DNA from: Tubiluchus corallicola
Lineage: Eukaryota; Priapulida; Priapulimorpha; Priapulimorphida; Tubiluchidae
Length of the DNA: 64,000 bases
Assembly: GCA_030141605.1 (NCBI GenBank)
Contig: JAQGDQ010000318.1
Coordinates: 129,001-193,000 of the forward strand
Direction: 5' to 3'
Position numbers and translations under genes: made by a program. The notes beneath the pieces are model-generated. The model worked only from the letters and a program-made list of their open reading frames with translations, made no database searches and was not told where the DNA came from. The stretch's first letter is position 1. Every line of letters begins with the position of its first letter. This document shows, in pieces, positions 9,780 through 23,900 of this stretch.

Positions 9780-10350
9780 CAGTCTGTTGGTCATAGAGGG
9801 CACCACATTATGGTCTTTTGCCTTCATAGTCCGTGAATTCGGTGTAATCAATCTATTTGTTAAGTGACATTGCTGCACATAGGTGGCAGAACTGTGACAC
9901 CTAATTATGATATCTTATTTTGGAGATTTCGTATCCACTAAGCGAAACTGCTTTCCATTAGTTTGCTTTGCTGCACATAGATGGCACTGCATTCTGATTT
10001 CCTCCTCTGCACTTGTTGTGTCCAATAAAGTGGTTCTATTAAGTTGCTTTGTTGCACATAGATGGCACCACATCATGATTTCCTATTTCACAGTTCTTGT
10101 ATCCACTAAACAGCTGGTTTCTATTAAGTCACTTTGTTGCGCATAGATGGCACCACATTATGATTTACTATTTCACAGTTCTTGTATCCACTAAACAGCT
10201 GGTTTCTATTAAGTCACTTTGTTGCACATAGATGGCACCACGTTATGATTTACTATTTCACAGTTCTTGTATCCACTAAACAACTGGTTTCTAGTTGCAC
10301 ATAGATGGCACTGCATTATGATTTTCTACTTCGCAGTTCTTGTATCCATG
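9780..10350 (-). repeat. 85-bp tandem array overlapping the last codons of the espin-like gene
   Basis: About seven units with CAGTTCTTGTATCCA at 10091, 10176, 10261 and 10334, plus diverged units to the left. Spacings are 85, 85 and 73 bp. On the minus strand each clear unit reads TGGATACAAGAACTG followed by TGA, that is W-I-Q-E-L-stop. The rightmost unit is the real 3' end of the gene, W-I-Q-E-L-R-S-R-K-S-stop. Confidence 0.9.
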
Positions 10351-10472
10351 GAGCAAGTGGCTTGTTTTCCTCCACGTCGATTGGAATGGCGGCGACGACT
10401 TTAGGCGTTTTTTCCTGTCTTTCTCTTTCTTCTCTTTCTTTTATTGCTTTCTCTACAGCCTCTCTTGCAGCC
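10316..10472 (-). CDS. ESPN-like: Espin-like gene, terminal coding exon
   Basis: Acceptor AAATCTTTTCAG at 10473-10484. Reads R-A-A-R-E-A-V-E-K-A then a Glu/Arg/Lys helix, and ends K-P-L-A-P-W-I-Q-E-L-R-S-R-K-S with TAA at 10316-10318. The L-A-P-W-x-[QR] block corresponds to the extreme C-terminus of espins. The last 10 codons plus stop lie inside the first unit of the 85-bp array that continues downstream. Confidence 0.8.
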
Positions 10473-13400
10473 CTGAAAAGATTTACCATATTGCAAAAGT
10501 GTCTAATATATAGCCTAAATGTACTTTTATACTGGCTACCAATAATGAATTCCAGTTAAAGGAAAACTATTGATGACATCACAAACCAACATAATATTTA
10601 ACCGCAAAAATATTCCTCGAGCGTGTTGCACGTGTTTGTGAAAGCGAAAATTGAAGTGTAGTGCCACTGTAAGATGTTCAGTGTGTTGTACTAAAACAAG
10701 AAAGTTTTTAGATAAAAAATCAAATTTCAAATTTACCGCCGTGCTCGTGCATGAGCTGTCAAACTTGCTTAGGTCGTTACAAACTAACGCATCAGAACAG
10801 AGAGGTACAGCACCTACTTTTTGTGCAATACATTTCAGAAATGCAGGCGCTAGTGCCTGTCTAAGTAACGAATGGCGAAATGCATGTAACAGCGAAGAAC
10901 TAGTGGCACGAATATGAAATTGTGTTTGTGTGGCAATAATTCTTTCACGTAAGTCATTTTTGAAAAAATAGTAGGTTTCCTTTCAATATTTTAAAGAGTG
11001 GATTGTTTTGACCTGCAGTTTAAGATTGGGTCCGATTTTGCTTTAAATTATTTTAGTAAACAAAAAATATTTTTAATTCCATAGATGTGGACTAATGTCA
11101 GCCATGCTTTTCAATAAAAATTTTACCCAAGAGATGGCATGTGTAACCATATTAGGAAAAAAACGTTTTTATAATTCTTTTAAGTTTAACATTTCGTTTA
11201 GCGATTTCGGGGATATAGCAACAAAACTATACAATGCCATGACTTTTATACCATTTTTCATACATTTTTCATACATTTTTTTTATACAATTTTCATACAT
11301 TTTTATACATTTTTCATACATCCTGTAAGCCAATATTGGCAGGTCCTCCTCAATGCTTGTGGCGAGACCAGAATCATATTCGTTACCAAAGTTACAAAAT
11401 CTGAGCCACCAAACCAGCAGAGGCGACTTCGCCAAGTTCGGATGGGAATGCATCTATGAGGTAAACAGCCAGGAAAGGTATGGCGAATGAAACCTCCCAG
11501 ATCAAACATTGAACTGGTTTCCACATCCATTAGCTAGGCGACTGCAACACCATTTTAATTTTATTTGTCAATTATTGTGACCTCTCAGTTATGAACTCAT
11601 CATAACCAAATAAAGAAACCACGCACAAGATGAAAAACAAAAATGAACGCACCTGGCTTCAGCCTCCTTTTTCTCAATAATTTCACGCTTCCATTTCGGT
11701 ATTTTTGCCAGACGCTGTTCCTCTGCATTTTTCTGAAATGGCAATAACAATCAATGGTAGACAATGGTAGCAACAAGAGTGGAAAAATGAGAGTAACAAT
11801 GGTGGCGGTAGACAATGGTAGCAAAAAGAGCGGAAAAATAAGAGTAACAATGGTGGCGGTAGACAATGGTAGCAACAAGAGTGGAAAAATAATTGTAACA
11901 ATGGCGGTGGTAGAACAAGGGTAGCAGCAAGAGAGGAAAAAAATAATAATAACAATGGTCGTGGTAGAACAATGGTAGCAACAAGAGTGGAAAAATAATA
12001 GTAACAATGGTGGTGGTGGTAGAACAGTGGTAGCAACAAGAGTGGAAAAATAATAGTAACAATGGTGGTGGTAGAACAATGGTAGCAACAGAGTGGAAAA
12101 ATAATAGTAACAATGGTGGTGGTAGAACAATGTTAGCAACAAGAGTGGAAAAATAATAGTAGCAATGGTGGTAGGAATGGTAGTACTAAAAGTAGTGAAA
12201 ATACATGCTTATTCATTATCTATTTGGCTTTTTGTAAATACATAATTAGTGCATAATTTACTGTATCAATTTCTTTTCTACTGGTCTACTTAATCATTAC
12301 CTATTTGGTTTTTGTAAATACATAATTAGTGCATAATTTACTGTATTAATTTCTTTTCTACAGGTCTACTTAATCATTACCTATTTGGCTTCTGTTAACT
12401 ACTTAATCAGTGCGTAATGGACTCTGCCTATGTAAAATGATTGTATGTTAGTAAATTTACCACTGATGATGACAGCAGTAGCCTGTCAAAACGTTTGGCA
12501 TGATTTCTGACTATGTGAACTGGAAGTTTTAATAAAGTTGTGTTGCTTGGGCTATAAATGTTTTTAACTGCCTGTAAAAAATTACTTTGAGTTTCTCTTC
12601 CGTTTCTTTTTTTGCTTTCTCAGCTTCCTTTTTGGCAATCAGTTGTCGTTTCCAAGGCGGAATTGATTTCCCATCCGGCGTGGCTTCCGGAACTTTGGTC
12701 ATGAAGCGGTCCGGTGTGAAATCCGTAGGATCCAGTTCGATTAGTGGTGCCTGGTGCTGAAATAAAAACTAGTATTAACAAATTTCACTTCGAAGCCATC
12801 AACAGCAATACCTACTTAATGTAGGGACAATTCAATTCAAACGATTTTATTCCCACAACATACGCTTCACAGTATGACATTACAGAAGTAGAAAAACCAA
12901 TAAGTCACTCCTTTTTTAACCATAGATTTTTTTAATAGGCTCAAATGAAAAAGCAAAAGCAGATGGGACTCCCATCAATATTAAGTGTTATCATCTGAGA
13001 TGAGTTAGAACTGTGAACCCATCTATCTGCTGTGAAACAAAACCCCCTTTCTGGCAGGCACATATCTACTTGCTAGCCAGGCGTGGCGTTGCTTAAAGGA
13101 AGACAGCATGATTTTTCATGACAAAGTAATTTAAGCATGACAGCATGATAAAGTAATTTAAGCTTTTTTGCTTAGCAAAACGTATGTGATCTAATTATCT
13201 TTTCAAATTTTATGCATTATTTAAATTTAAGATAAAATGATTGCGTTCAATTGGTCATAGAGGAGTTTAAATTTACAAGTTTTATTTACGGTTACTGCTA
13301 ATACAAGCTCTGTATGCAACAAGACAGGACCTAAGTGCTGCGCAAGTTCATGAAGAATTTTTTAAAGTTTTTCTTATAAAGACTGTTTCCTTGTGATTTA

Positions 13401-15221
13401 AGAACGCGTCCGCGAGAAGACCATGCAAAATCGAAAAATTCCGGCACAAGGCTAGGTAACCGATTCGGACCAAAGTTCGGGTATGAGGTCCACTAGTCAC
13501 TAGTATTCACTATGTGAATCCGTTTGGTCCAACTCCTCATAGTAGCAGAGGTACGGCATAGGCCGATTTTCATGAAAAAATACCTATTTTTCTCTATTTT
13601 TTACTCATATTTGAAGGATTAGCCATGCAGCAACCACTGAGTTTGAATAGATCTGACTCTGCACAGTATTGGATCTTGTTATCTTCTCCAAAATGACTTT
13701 TCGACTTTTGTCCCAAACCCCCCTCTTTCGGCTCTACTGGGGGTCTTTAAGCTCGCAGTACGCACAAGATGCAAATACTCAGTCATTTCAAAGTCTTATA
13801 TCTCACCCACTGCGGGGGCGGGGCAAAAATATCGATATGTATGTGAATAGAGCATCTCATCCCACTATGCTGCAGTGACAATTTCGATGGAGCGAATTTC
13901 CACCCTATTGTAAATGACCCTTGAAAGAGGCATATATCAGGGTGCAAATATAGCTAACAACGTTCATCAAAAAGCTTCGTGTAGGCAAACATGAGTTGTC
14001 AAATCTTGTCAAAATACTTCAAAACGTCACAAATACTCATCTTTTGCAACTAGGGGCCTGGCCAGCACATTGGTTAAACTACCGACAGGATTGGGCTCCA
14101 GCATTCAAGATGGCGGCCACTGCTGAACTAAAATGTTCGTTTTCTGGGCTGTTTTTACCAGTGTTAAATGCGGCATTGGCACTATTTATCCGCACGAAAC
14201 GAATATTGTGAATCTATTAGCCTGTACTATAGACACTGGACGGCATTTAGAGCGCTTCCATCTTCAAACAAATGAAATATCTACAGAATGGAAATTGCTT
14301 CTTGCAAGGACTGGAAAATGTTTTATGTACTATTTATTTTCTCTGCTTTGTAAATGTTATGTACAGGTTATTATTCATTGTCTTACATAGGCGTACAAGC
14401 CAGGACGCAAAGAAAATTGCCCTAAGTCTGAGCGAATGCCCAAAAAATATGGGACAGACTTCCCCCAAAATATAATTTGTCCGGTGATTTTTTGACTGTA
14501 AAACATCGAAAATTTTTGTGCCATTGGCGCAATCATTCAATCACACTATTTGTATTTTTTGTCAGAAGTATCGATTTTGTGCCACAAAAAATTTTGGGCG
14601 AAGAACAATTTTCTGAGCTAACTATCACCGCCATCCCCCTAGAAGCGGCCCATACGCTTATATTGTCTCATGTTTTGACTGTAAGATTTTCGCTTTATCA
14701 CTTTCCCCATGATATTTGTCTATATTTCTGTATCTATCTTCTAGGGATAATGTACCTGCATCGATAATTCTTTCTCTGTTATTTAGATATTATGGTTTTG
14801 ACTACTTGTACTACTCTTCAGTGATAGGATTATGCAGCATTTTATGCTGCTACAATAGGAACAGTATTTTCGACTTAGAGAAATTAATTCTGACTGAGTT
14901 TTGTAGTTTTTCATTTTTGTACTGATATTCAGGGCCTGTCAGCCTAGGCGAGGCCCGGGGAAGTGGGGCATATGAGGCCCTATCGGGGGGGGGGGGGGGG
15001 GCGAAGCGCCGGGGGGCGGGCGCTACCATGGATGGCGCCCAGAAAATTTTTGAACAGCTAGAAGCCGGAGAAGCATTTTCAAAGAGAGAATATGGAGTTA
15101 TACAGTTGTTAAAGGAAAGAACAATTGAAAGAAAAACTGCTTTATGCGCAAGACCAGTCCTTAATACTTGTAAATATTGGCAAACAGCACGCGTTCAGCG
15201 AGAGAGAGAGAGGGAGAGGGA

Positions 15222-15290
<69 letters not shown>

Positions 15291-17907
15291 GGAGAGAGAA
15301 GAGGCAGTATGTTCGCATACGGCAAAAAAATGTTACCTTGGCGCGAGGCCCCCCTGGAGGGTGAGGCCCCCGGGAAGTATCCCCACTTCCCCCCCCTTTG
15401 AAATAGGTCCTGCTGATAGTCATAATCTTCTATGTATAGCCATGAAGCTTATTCATATAAAAAGTATAAAAATTAATGGATTTCTATTTTATATGTATAT
15501 ACCGAATGTTGTCAGATTATTTCGCTAGCAATGACTGTCAGTCTTAACAATCGGTACTTCTTTTCTATTAGAGGGCTTATTGTTTAGTCTTTCCTGGTAA
15601 CAATTAGCGATTCAGTGTGTAGAGAATGCCCTGAATCAGGGTCGGATTCGGTACCTGGGGCATGCATATCTCCTGTCCTGAACTCCATCAGAAGAAGCAA
15701 TTATTCATATTTGTAGTCATATGAAAATTCCGACATAACTAAACCAATTTAAGATGAAAATCGCATATTTCTAGCAATTTCCATGGCAAAGGAATCTATT
15801 GCTACTAGGAAATTAGACCACTAGTCACCGAAAATGCAGGTTAAACGTGGCTAAATGTCTACTGTCATAAACGACCTGGGCCAAGTATGTCTACTTTTTA
15901 CACATGGACGGAATTACTATAGAAAGTAAAAAAGTGTGTTGATATGGCAGTTTTTTCTAACAGTGCCCCTCTGTATAATGTCATTCATAATATTATCTCA
16001 GCTCGTGCGTTTTTATGAAATTTAGAATACAGATTTGTCACTTTTAATCCAGCATATAGATAGTAAAAATATTGAAAAACTACAAAAAAGGCTAATTTTG
16101 CTGATTTTGTGAAAATTTAAAGTGCCACTACTAAATACTGAAACAGGCTCCAGCGAATTTTCTTTTTTATATTATTAGTGAGGATGATGGTCAACACACA
16201 CATGAAAACCAGAAGTTGTGTAGCCCCGCAGTGAGCGAGTTATGAGCCTTACAACTTAAACTCTCCCTGGACTCTTAACAAAGAGCCGAATTTAAAAAAT
16301 CCCGTTCTCTGATACTATTAATAGTATGTCAGAAAAAGTTAGGATATCAGAAGGCAATGTCTAGGTCTATGTACCAGCCAACTTACATCGACCCACCTAT
16401 AATAGTTTATACAGGAGAAAAAGTTAAAATAAGCCCCCAAAATAGCGATTTTTTGCCTCTTTTGAGGTCAATTTCTTGATGTGGTCATTTCTCTGCCAAT
16501 AGTAGCTCGATCGATTTGATATCTTGGTTACATGGTTTTGGGGGGTCGCCCTTCATGTTAGAAAAAAATGATAGAAATTCGTCACCCCTCATGTGCCACC
16601 CCCTGCATGGTGCTTTCGCGGACTCGTTCTTAAGTGTTTGTTGTGTATTAACTACATGTGCTTGACGACTGCCGTATGCTTAAGCTGTGTTCACACTTTG
16701 CCTTTTTTCTTTTCAAAAATTACGTCACACTTTTCGACCCGTTTTTATTACATTCATACACGTCAATGTATGTAAATATTACTATATTATTGTATCAAAT
16801 TGAAGAGCGTATTAAATGGAAATGTTTTTCAAATGAATGTTGTTAAAGGAAAACAGAATGATTTTTCATATACTACCCCGTTTTCAAGTACGGTAAAAAG
16901 TATACATTTTAACACAATTAATACTGCAAACGCGTTTCTGATTAAATATATTAATTATAATTAAATAATATAAGAATATCTTGATTAACTGCGGGCGAAC
17001 CCAACTATTGATGACATCACAAACTAAGGTAATTTTCAACAGCAAAGATATTCCACGAGCCTGTTGTACGTGTTTGCCAAAACGAAAATTGAAGTACAAT
17101 GCTACTGTACGATACTATGCCAGGACCTATGCCAGGTACTATGCCAGGACTTATGCCATAACCTATGCCAGGTACTATGCCAGTACCTATGCTAGGAGAA
17201 TAAATCTACTTTCTATTCAAAACGCATGATGCTTCGGTCTGACTGTCCAAAACCTTACTAAAATCCCAATCAATTGCCCATTATTAATTAATGATAAATT
17301 TAGTAATTAATGAACTTACCAAGTCTTGATTTCGTTTGACCATGTCGTCCCTAAGCTTCTTCAATGACGTAATGCCAGTTGTTGATTTTAGTTCAGCAAT
17401 CAGATCGTCATTTCTCACCTGGTTCATACCAGTGTCTACAAACAAAAAATCAATAAATATGTATCTCTCAAACACACAGTATTTGTAAAGAAAAAGTCAC
17501 TAAGTTTAGGTGTCATAGCAGTATCTGCCAACGAAAAAATCAATAACTTTAAGTGTCACATGGTGTTTGCAAACAAAGAATCAATAACTTTAACTGTCAC
17601 AGTATTTGCAAACAAAAAATCAATAACTTTGGTGTCGCACAGTGTTGGCAAACAAAAAAAATCAATAACTTTAACTGTCACAGTATTTGCAAACAAAAAT
17701 TCAATAATTTTAGGTGTCACACAGAGTTTGCAAACAAAAAATCAATATGTTTAGATGTCATGGCGGTTTCTGCCAACAAAAAATCAATAAGTTTAGGTGG
17801 CATAGCAGTGTTTGCAAACAAAAAATCAATAACTTTAGGTGTCACACAGTCTTTGTAAACAAAAAATCAATAAGTTTACATGTCATAACAGTGTCTGCCA
17901 ACAAACA

Positions 17908-17943
<36 letters not shown>

Positions 17944-20900
17944 TGCCATAGCAGTATCTGCCAACAAAAAATCAATAAGTTTAGGTGCCATAGTACATCT
18001 GCAAAAAAATTAATAACTTCAGGCTTACTGTTCTTGGGATAACCACCTGTTAAGGGTACAAACAGCCAGCGATTCGTCAGGGAAAATAAAGCCAGCAATT
18101 TTTTCCACAATTTGCCCTAAAATGGCCAATAGCCAGTCATGATGAGGGGTCAAGATTTCTGTTGACGTTATTCTTGAGATAAGTGAAATTGTAGTTTTTA
18201 ATATAAAGAAATTTCTGGTCCAGAATTCCATAGATAAGAAGCCAACGGAAAAAACTGGATTTATAAGCAGCTGCTTTACAGCTAGGAATATCTAAAGAAG
18301 AGCAAAAGCGAATAGTATCAACCTCCCCCTCTAAACATGAGAGATGGGAACACCCAAATAAATTTTAAAGCACCTGCACCATCTCAACATGAGAGACAGA
18401 AACACCCACATAAATCTTAAAGCACCTCCCCAGTCTCAACAGTGCTACTGTAAGATATTCAGTGTGTTGTACTAAAACTAGGTAAGTTCTAAGGTAAAAA
18501 TTCAAATTTAAAATCACCGCTGTGCTCGTGCATGAGTTGTCGACTGACACGTTTGAAATGAAAGTTTCAACACCTGTTTTTTTTCCGAAATGCATTCAAT
18601 TATTACGTTTCCTTTCAATATTTTAAGGAGTAGATTGTTTTGATCCGCAGCTTAAGATTGGGTCCAGTTTTGCTTTAATAACTTAGTGTAGAACGTGTGT
18701 AGTTCGTCACAAACTAACACATCTGAACTGAGATGTACAGCACCTGATTTTTGAGCAATGCATTTCCGAAATGCAGGCGGTAGTGCCCGTCTAACTAGCG
18801 AATGGCGAAATGCATGTAACATTGAAGAACTAGTGGCGCAAACGTGAAATAGTGTTTGTGTGGTAGTAATTCTTTCACGTAAGTCCTTTTCGAAAAAAAC
18901 AGTATGTTTCCTTTTAAGGAATACATTGTATTGGCCTACAGTTTAAGATTGGGTTACCGGTTTTGCTTTAAAAGAAGCCAAGTATCTTTCTCTTACCGAG
19001 TTTGGACAATTTGACAGTCCAATGCTTAACAATGTGGTTAACATAACCATTACGCCACTGAAGTCCGTCCATTTCTGGCTTCCGCGAGCTGCCTGCTCTT
19101 ATATCCATGACTCAGATAACAATCGACCCAGCTGGTTTAATTCCCTTAGATGTTCCAGTTGATTCTCGATCACTTTAACTACTTCAATTATTTCAACTTT
19201 CAGCTGTTTCACGTTTAACTCGTTTCCTAGTAGAATCTTTTTGCGAAATATTCAGAACTCTTTTTGATTCAGCGAAAAATATATATCGGGTGGCCCAAAA
19301 AAGAACGTGCCAAAGTTTTGACCACAGTGTTATACGAAGAAAATAACGAAAACGCTTGAAAATTATCACACTTGATGATGATGATCATGATAGTGATGTT
19401 GATGATGACAGCGACGACGACAACAATAACAACGATGACGATGATGATGATACTGAATATGACGAAAACGATTGTGGTGATGGTGATGGTGGCGGTGGTG
19501 ATGATGATGGTGGTGGTGATGATGATAATGATGATGATGACGATGATGATGATGAGTCTTTATTAGCCTCTTTTTGCAGGGAAGAATTTCTGTACAGACA
19601 TTATACAATTTTACATAGACACTAGAGTGAATTCTACAATATTACATGTTTTGAATTGTAACCAGAATTATTTCGAATTTTTGACTTCAATTATACACCA
19701 GTTATTGAGCAATCATACTTTTGTAGAATAGGATGATGTACATTGATAATTGTTTCTGGTATCGCTTCTGTACTCCGTGAGCTTTGTATATTCAATTTTA
19801 AGTGTTAACTAATGAATTACTTGTGTTTTTGAACTAACTATCTATATTATATTACAAGACTATATTAAAATAATACGTTTGTATAACTAATAGGATGATG
19901 TACATTGATAATTGTTTCTGGTATCGCTTCTGTACTCTGTGAACTTTGTATATTCAATTTTAAGTGTTAACTAATGAATTATTTGTATTTTTGTAACTAT
20001 ATATTAACTATATTCTTGATAACCAGTTGTGCGTATCTGTTCTCAACTAAAATGTATTTGTTACACAGTGGAAAAACTCCGATCAGAAATATTACTATAT
20101 GTCAATCCACTTAAAAAATAAAGTTCATATATCGAGTCGAAAAATTTCAATTTTGCAGCACACTTGCTTCTAAAATTATTGTAGTCTAAACTTTGGCACG
20201 TTTTTTACACCACCCAATATCGCACAAGAACTGAACCACAATTTTTTTACGAAATATCACGCGAATAGGACACACGCCAGAAGGAGACACAGGTAGGTGT
20301 TGTCCAAGCACAGGAAGCAAACAGCAAAAGTTTCCACTGATTCTGCCTCGACCTTCTACGGTAAGTTTGCCATCCAAACTACCTGGCTTCTTGTCTGATG
20401 AATATTGCAGTGATTCTGAGGCCCTCGAGGCTTTCGAAGGTCCCCCGAGAGTCCGAAAGGCCAGAACTATTGAGGAAAATGAAATAAAGACACATTTCAG
20501 ATGGAGGAAAGAGGTGGGGCAATGAAACATTTTACTCGAGCAGAAGCAAATGGCTTCGCTGGTCTATAAAACGGGAGTTTTTGTCGCCCGTAGCTGTACA
20601 GAATAAGCTGATGTCGAAATGCAAGGTACGGTAAAGGGCGTCCGGAACCCCAATGATAACATGGTGCTCCTACAACTAATCATGAAAATTTAATGCCCCA
20701 TCGGGTAGTGGCTTCACACGATGGCTGGTTAATGTTTAATTATTAGACATCAGATAATTAAACACTCGCTGAAGCCATGCAGAGCTTTGATTAAACAAGA
20801 AATTTGTTAATGAAGGGGGATTGATTATTGATTATTACAGATTAATATTGAACTAAGATTACGTTTAAGCAAAATGTTGCACCTGCAAAAACAGGCAACA

Positions 20901-23900
20901 AGAGCAGTGGTAATAGCAGAGGTTGTGGCAGTACTGTGCAACACGTCACTAGAACAGTAGAAGTGATAGCAACATATGTTAACCACCACATGCCAACACA
21001 GCAGCAACAGCAGCAACAACAGCAAAAACAACAACAAAAGCTGCAGCAGCAGCAGTGAAAACAACAACAACGATAATGACAGCAACAGCAACAGTGACAG
21101 TGACAATAGCAACAACAGCAACAAAAGCTGCAGCAACAGCAAAAACAACAACAACGACAATGAAGCAACAGTGACAGTGACAATAGCAAAAACAAGAAAA
21201 AAAGCTGCTGCAGCAGCAAAAACAACAACAACGACAATGACAGCGACAGTGACAGCGGCAACAGCAACAACAACAAGAGCAGCAGCAGCAGCAACAACAA
21301 CAACAACAGAAAGTCTAATTCAAAGATCTCTGCTATACTCTCAATCATAGATCCGTTTTCCCATAATTTCGGTAATAATTCATGTTCACTTCCGGGATAC
21401 ACAGTACATCCAGGAATAATCTTTCACGTCGTGTGTTCTCAACTTCCTAGTGCAGTAACAGGTCATTGAAATTTTATTGAGCCTCGAAAATCTCTTGTAA
21501 AAATATTATTGAAAAACAGGTTGATGAAGAGGGCGCATCAGTAAGCTAAAATGGTTGCTAAAAATTACCTGTGCACCCTTAAGATGCACCCCCAAAAAGC
21601 ATTCGTTTTAAAAAAAACTTGCCTTTTTTAAGCCTTCTAGAATCAGGGAGTTGCTCAGCAATCTTTTAGCTGGTAGGTGTGGTCTGCGGTTTACTTAACA
21701 TAAACCTGGATCAGCCCTATGATCTGCAGCTTCTGCTCCATGCTGATATTATACCTAGATTTTCTTAAACCTGGATCAGCCTGGATAAACCTTAAACTCT
21801 ACCCCTGCTTTTCCTAAAACTTGTAACAGTCCTGTACTTGACCCTTTCCTTCTCCTAAACCAAATTCAGACCTCTAATCTGCCCCGTACTTCTCCTAAAC
21901 CTGGATCAGCCCTATACTCTGCCCCCTTTCTTCACATAGACCAAATTCAGCCATATACTCTCTCCCTTAGTCCCCAAAACCACATTCACACCTCTAATCT
22001 GCCCCATACTTCTCCTAAACCTGGATCAGCCCCTTACTCTGCCTCCTTTCTTCGCCCTGTACTCTCTCCCTTTCTCCCCCAAAACCACATTCAGCCCTGC
22101 CCTGTACTCTGCCACTTACTTCTCCTAAACCTGGATCAGCCACCTGGATCAGAGAACTCACAGGGAACAGAAGCGTCAGTGTTTTTCTACCCAAAAAGCC
22201 AACAGACATAATCCCTTGTTAATTTAGCAATTACATACCTACCAGGTTACAAACAGGTATAATGAGACCGAAAGTGAAAGACATAATTGACTACTCAGAA
22301 AACAGGTGTGCGTTACCTTTTCAGATAAATAAATGACAGGTTAGAGGCCAACTTGTGAGGAAGGTGACTCATGAGGAGAATGGATGTAGATAAAGGAATT
22401 ATTATATATATTCTTATCATTGGAGATCTTATTTATAGAAATTGCTAATCTGAATCCTTTTTCTGGGTCGTTATTTACATTTAAACCTTTCTATTGTAAT
22501 ATTTACTGCTAGGCACCACTGGCTTTGTTTGTTTGTTTGTTTGTATCCAAATTTCAAACAAAATTGGATCATATTATTAGATATATTCGTCCCAATGTAG
22601 AATAACCAAACTCTTGGAGTTCCATTCTAATGATCTGTTGAGAAAATTTCATATTAACTTTTGCTGTACAGGTGACTAAGTTTAAAGCTGATGAAGATGA
22701 AATTTTAGAAGAACCAGCAAGTGAACACTGTTAGACTATTATAAAAATTTTCACAAGACTTGAAAAGCCAAGCATAAATAATATAGCATAAACAATATAG
22801 TGCAATAGTGGAAAGCTTCTTTTTATCCTTTGTGCTCTTATATATCTATGCCAACTTGCCACAGAACTTTGTTTTGTACTAATAGGAGCACCTCAATTAC
22901 CAGTTGGTCATTCTGTTCAGTTAGTAACACATATTAAAGGAAAACCGGATGATTGTGTAAACACCAGTTCAGAATAATGAATGCTCTAAAATATTGAAAA
23001 CTATAATAGCTTATTTTAAATCAAAGCTTAGATTAAATAATAAATAACTCGGATACTCAAATTTCGTTAAACTTTCAAAGCTACGCGCGGCTCAGTGAAT
23101 CTATTAAGCTTGGCAGCGTACCATTTTATCACATTCGCGTGGCCGACAAATCGAAGGCGGTACCGTGATAACCATGATCACCAACGACAGTGTTAGTTTC
23201 TGACATCATATGATGTAAAAACCATTTTTCATGACATCATGCAGTACTGTAACACTGCAAATGTGTTTGATGCACAAGGAAAACCCCTGCCTTTGCACAA
23301 ACCGTGGTTAGTTTTTGACGTAAGCAACAGCTGTGTTCGGTTGCCGTTAATTAACTTTCTAAGCTAATTATTCAAATATAAGAAACAATTGCTGACTTTT
23401 ATAGGCAAGAAAATATATATTTTTGACAGTAAATTAGATTGAATCTAAACAATCATCCGGTCTTCTTTTAACGATTTATCAAAGAACTGTATATCGACGT
23501 TATTTACAGAATCAAGAAAAGCATTGAGACGAATCTTAAACTTGCCTAGAAATTCTCATTCTAGCATGACATTGTACCCCCTTTTCTTGTCCTTTAAACC
23601 TACTTCAGTTACCCCTTTTCTTGTCCTTCAAACCTACTTCAGTACCCCCTTTTCTTGTCCTTGTTTTTTGAGCTAGACCTTCGTGGGGTAATTTTTACCC
23701 AACTTGGTCTTTGTTGTACTGTACGCGGACATTAAGTTCATTCTTGGTGCGGCGACGATTGTCGCTAGCCTTGGAGTACGTCAGGGGAGCCCAACCAGCT
23801 GTTTTTTGTTCACGTGTTACGTGAATTAGTTACGTGAAAAATAATTAGTGAATTAAAACGTCGATGTGATCCTGATGGATATTTGGGCTGGCTGCACTCG

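Noticed and set aside
11303-11530. 75-codon minus-strand frame as an extra espin-like exon
   Set aside because: The flanking exons (11653 and 10472) already join in phase, and no compatible acceptor/donor pair that keeps frame was found.
13441-13560. Inverted repeat around GGACCAAA and TTTGGTCC
   Set aside because: The accompanying blocks (TATGAGG and CCTCATA) are in the wrong order for a hairpin.
15634-16612. hAT-like element between CAGGGTCGG and CCACCCCCTG
   Set aside because: Ends are not convincing inverted repeats and no 8-bp target duplication is seen.
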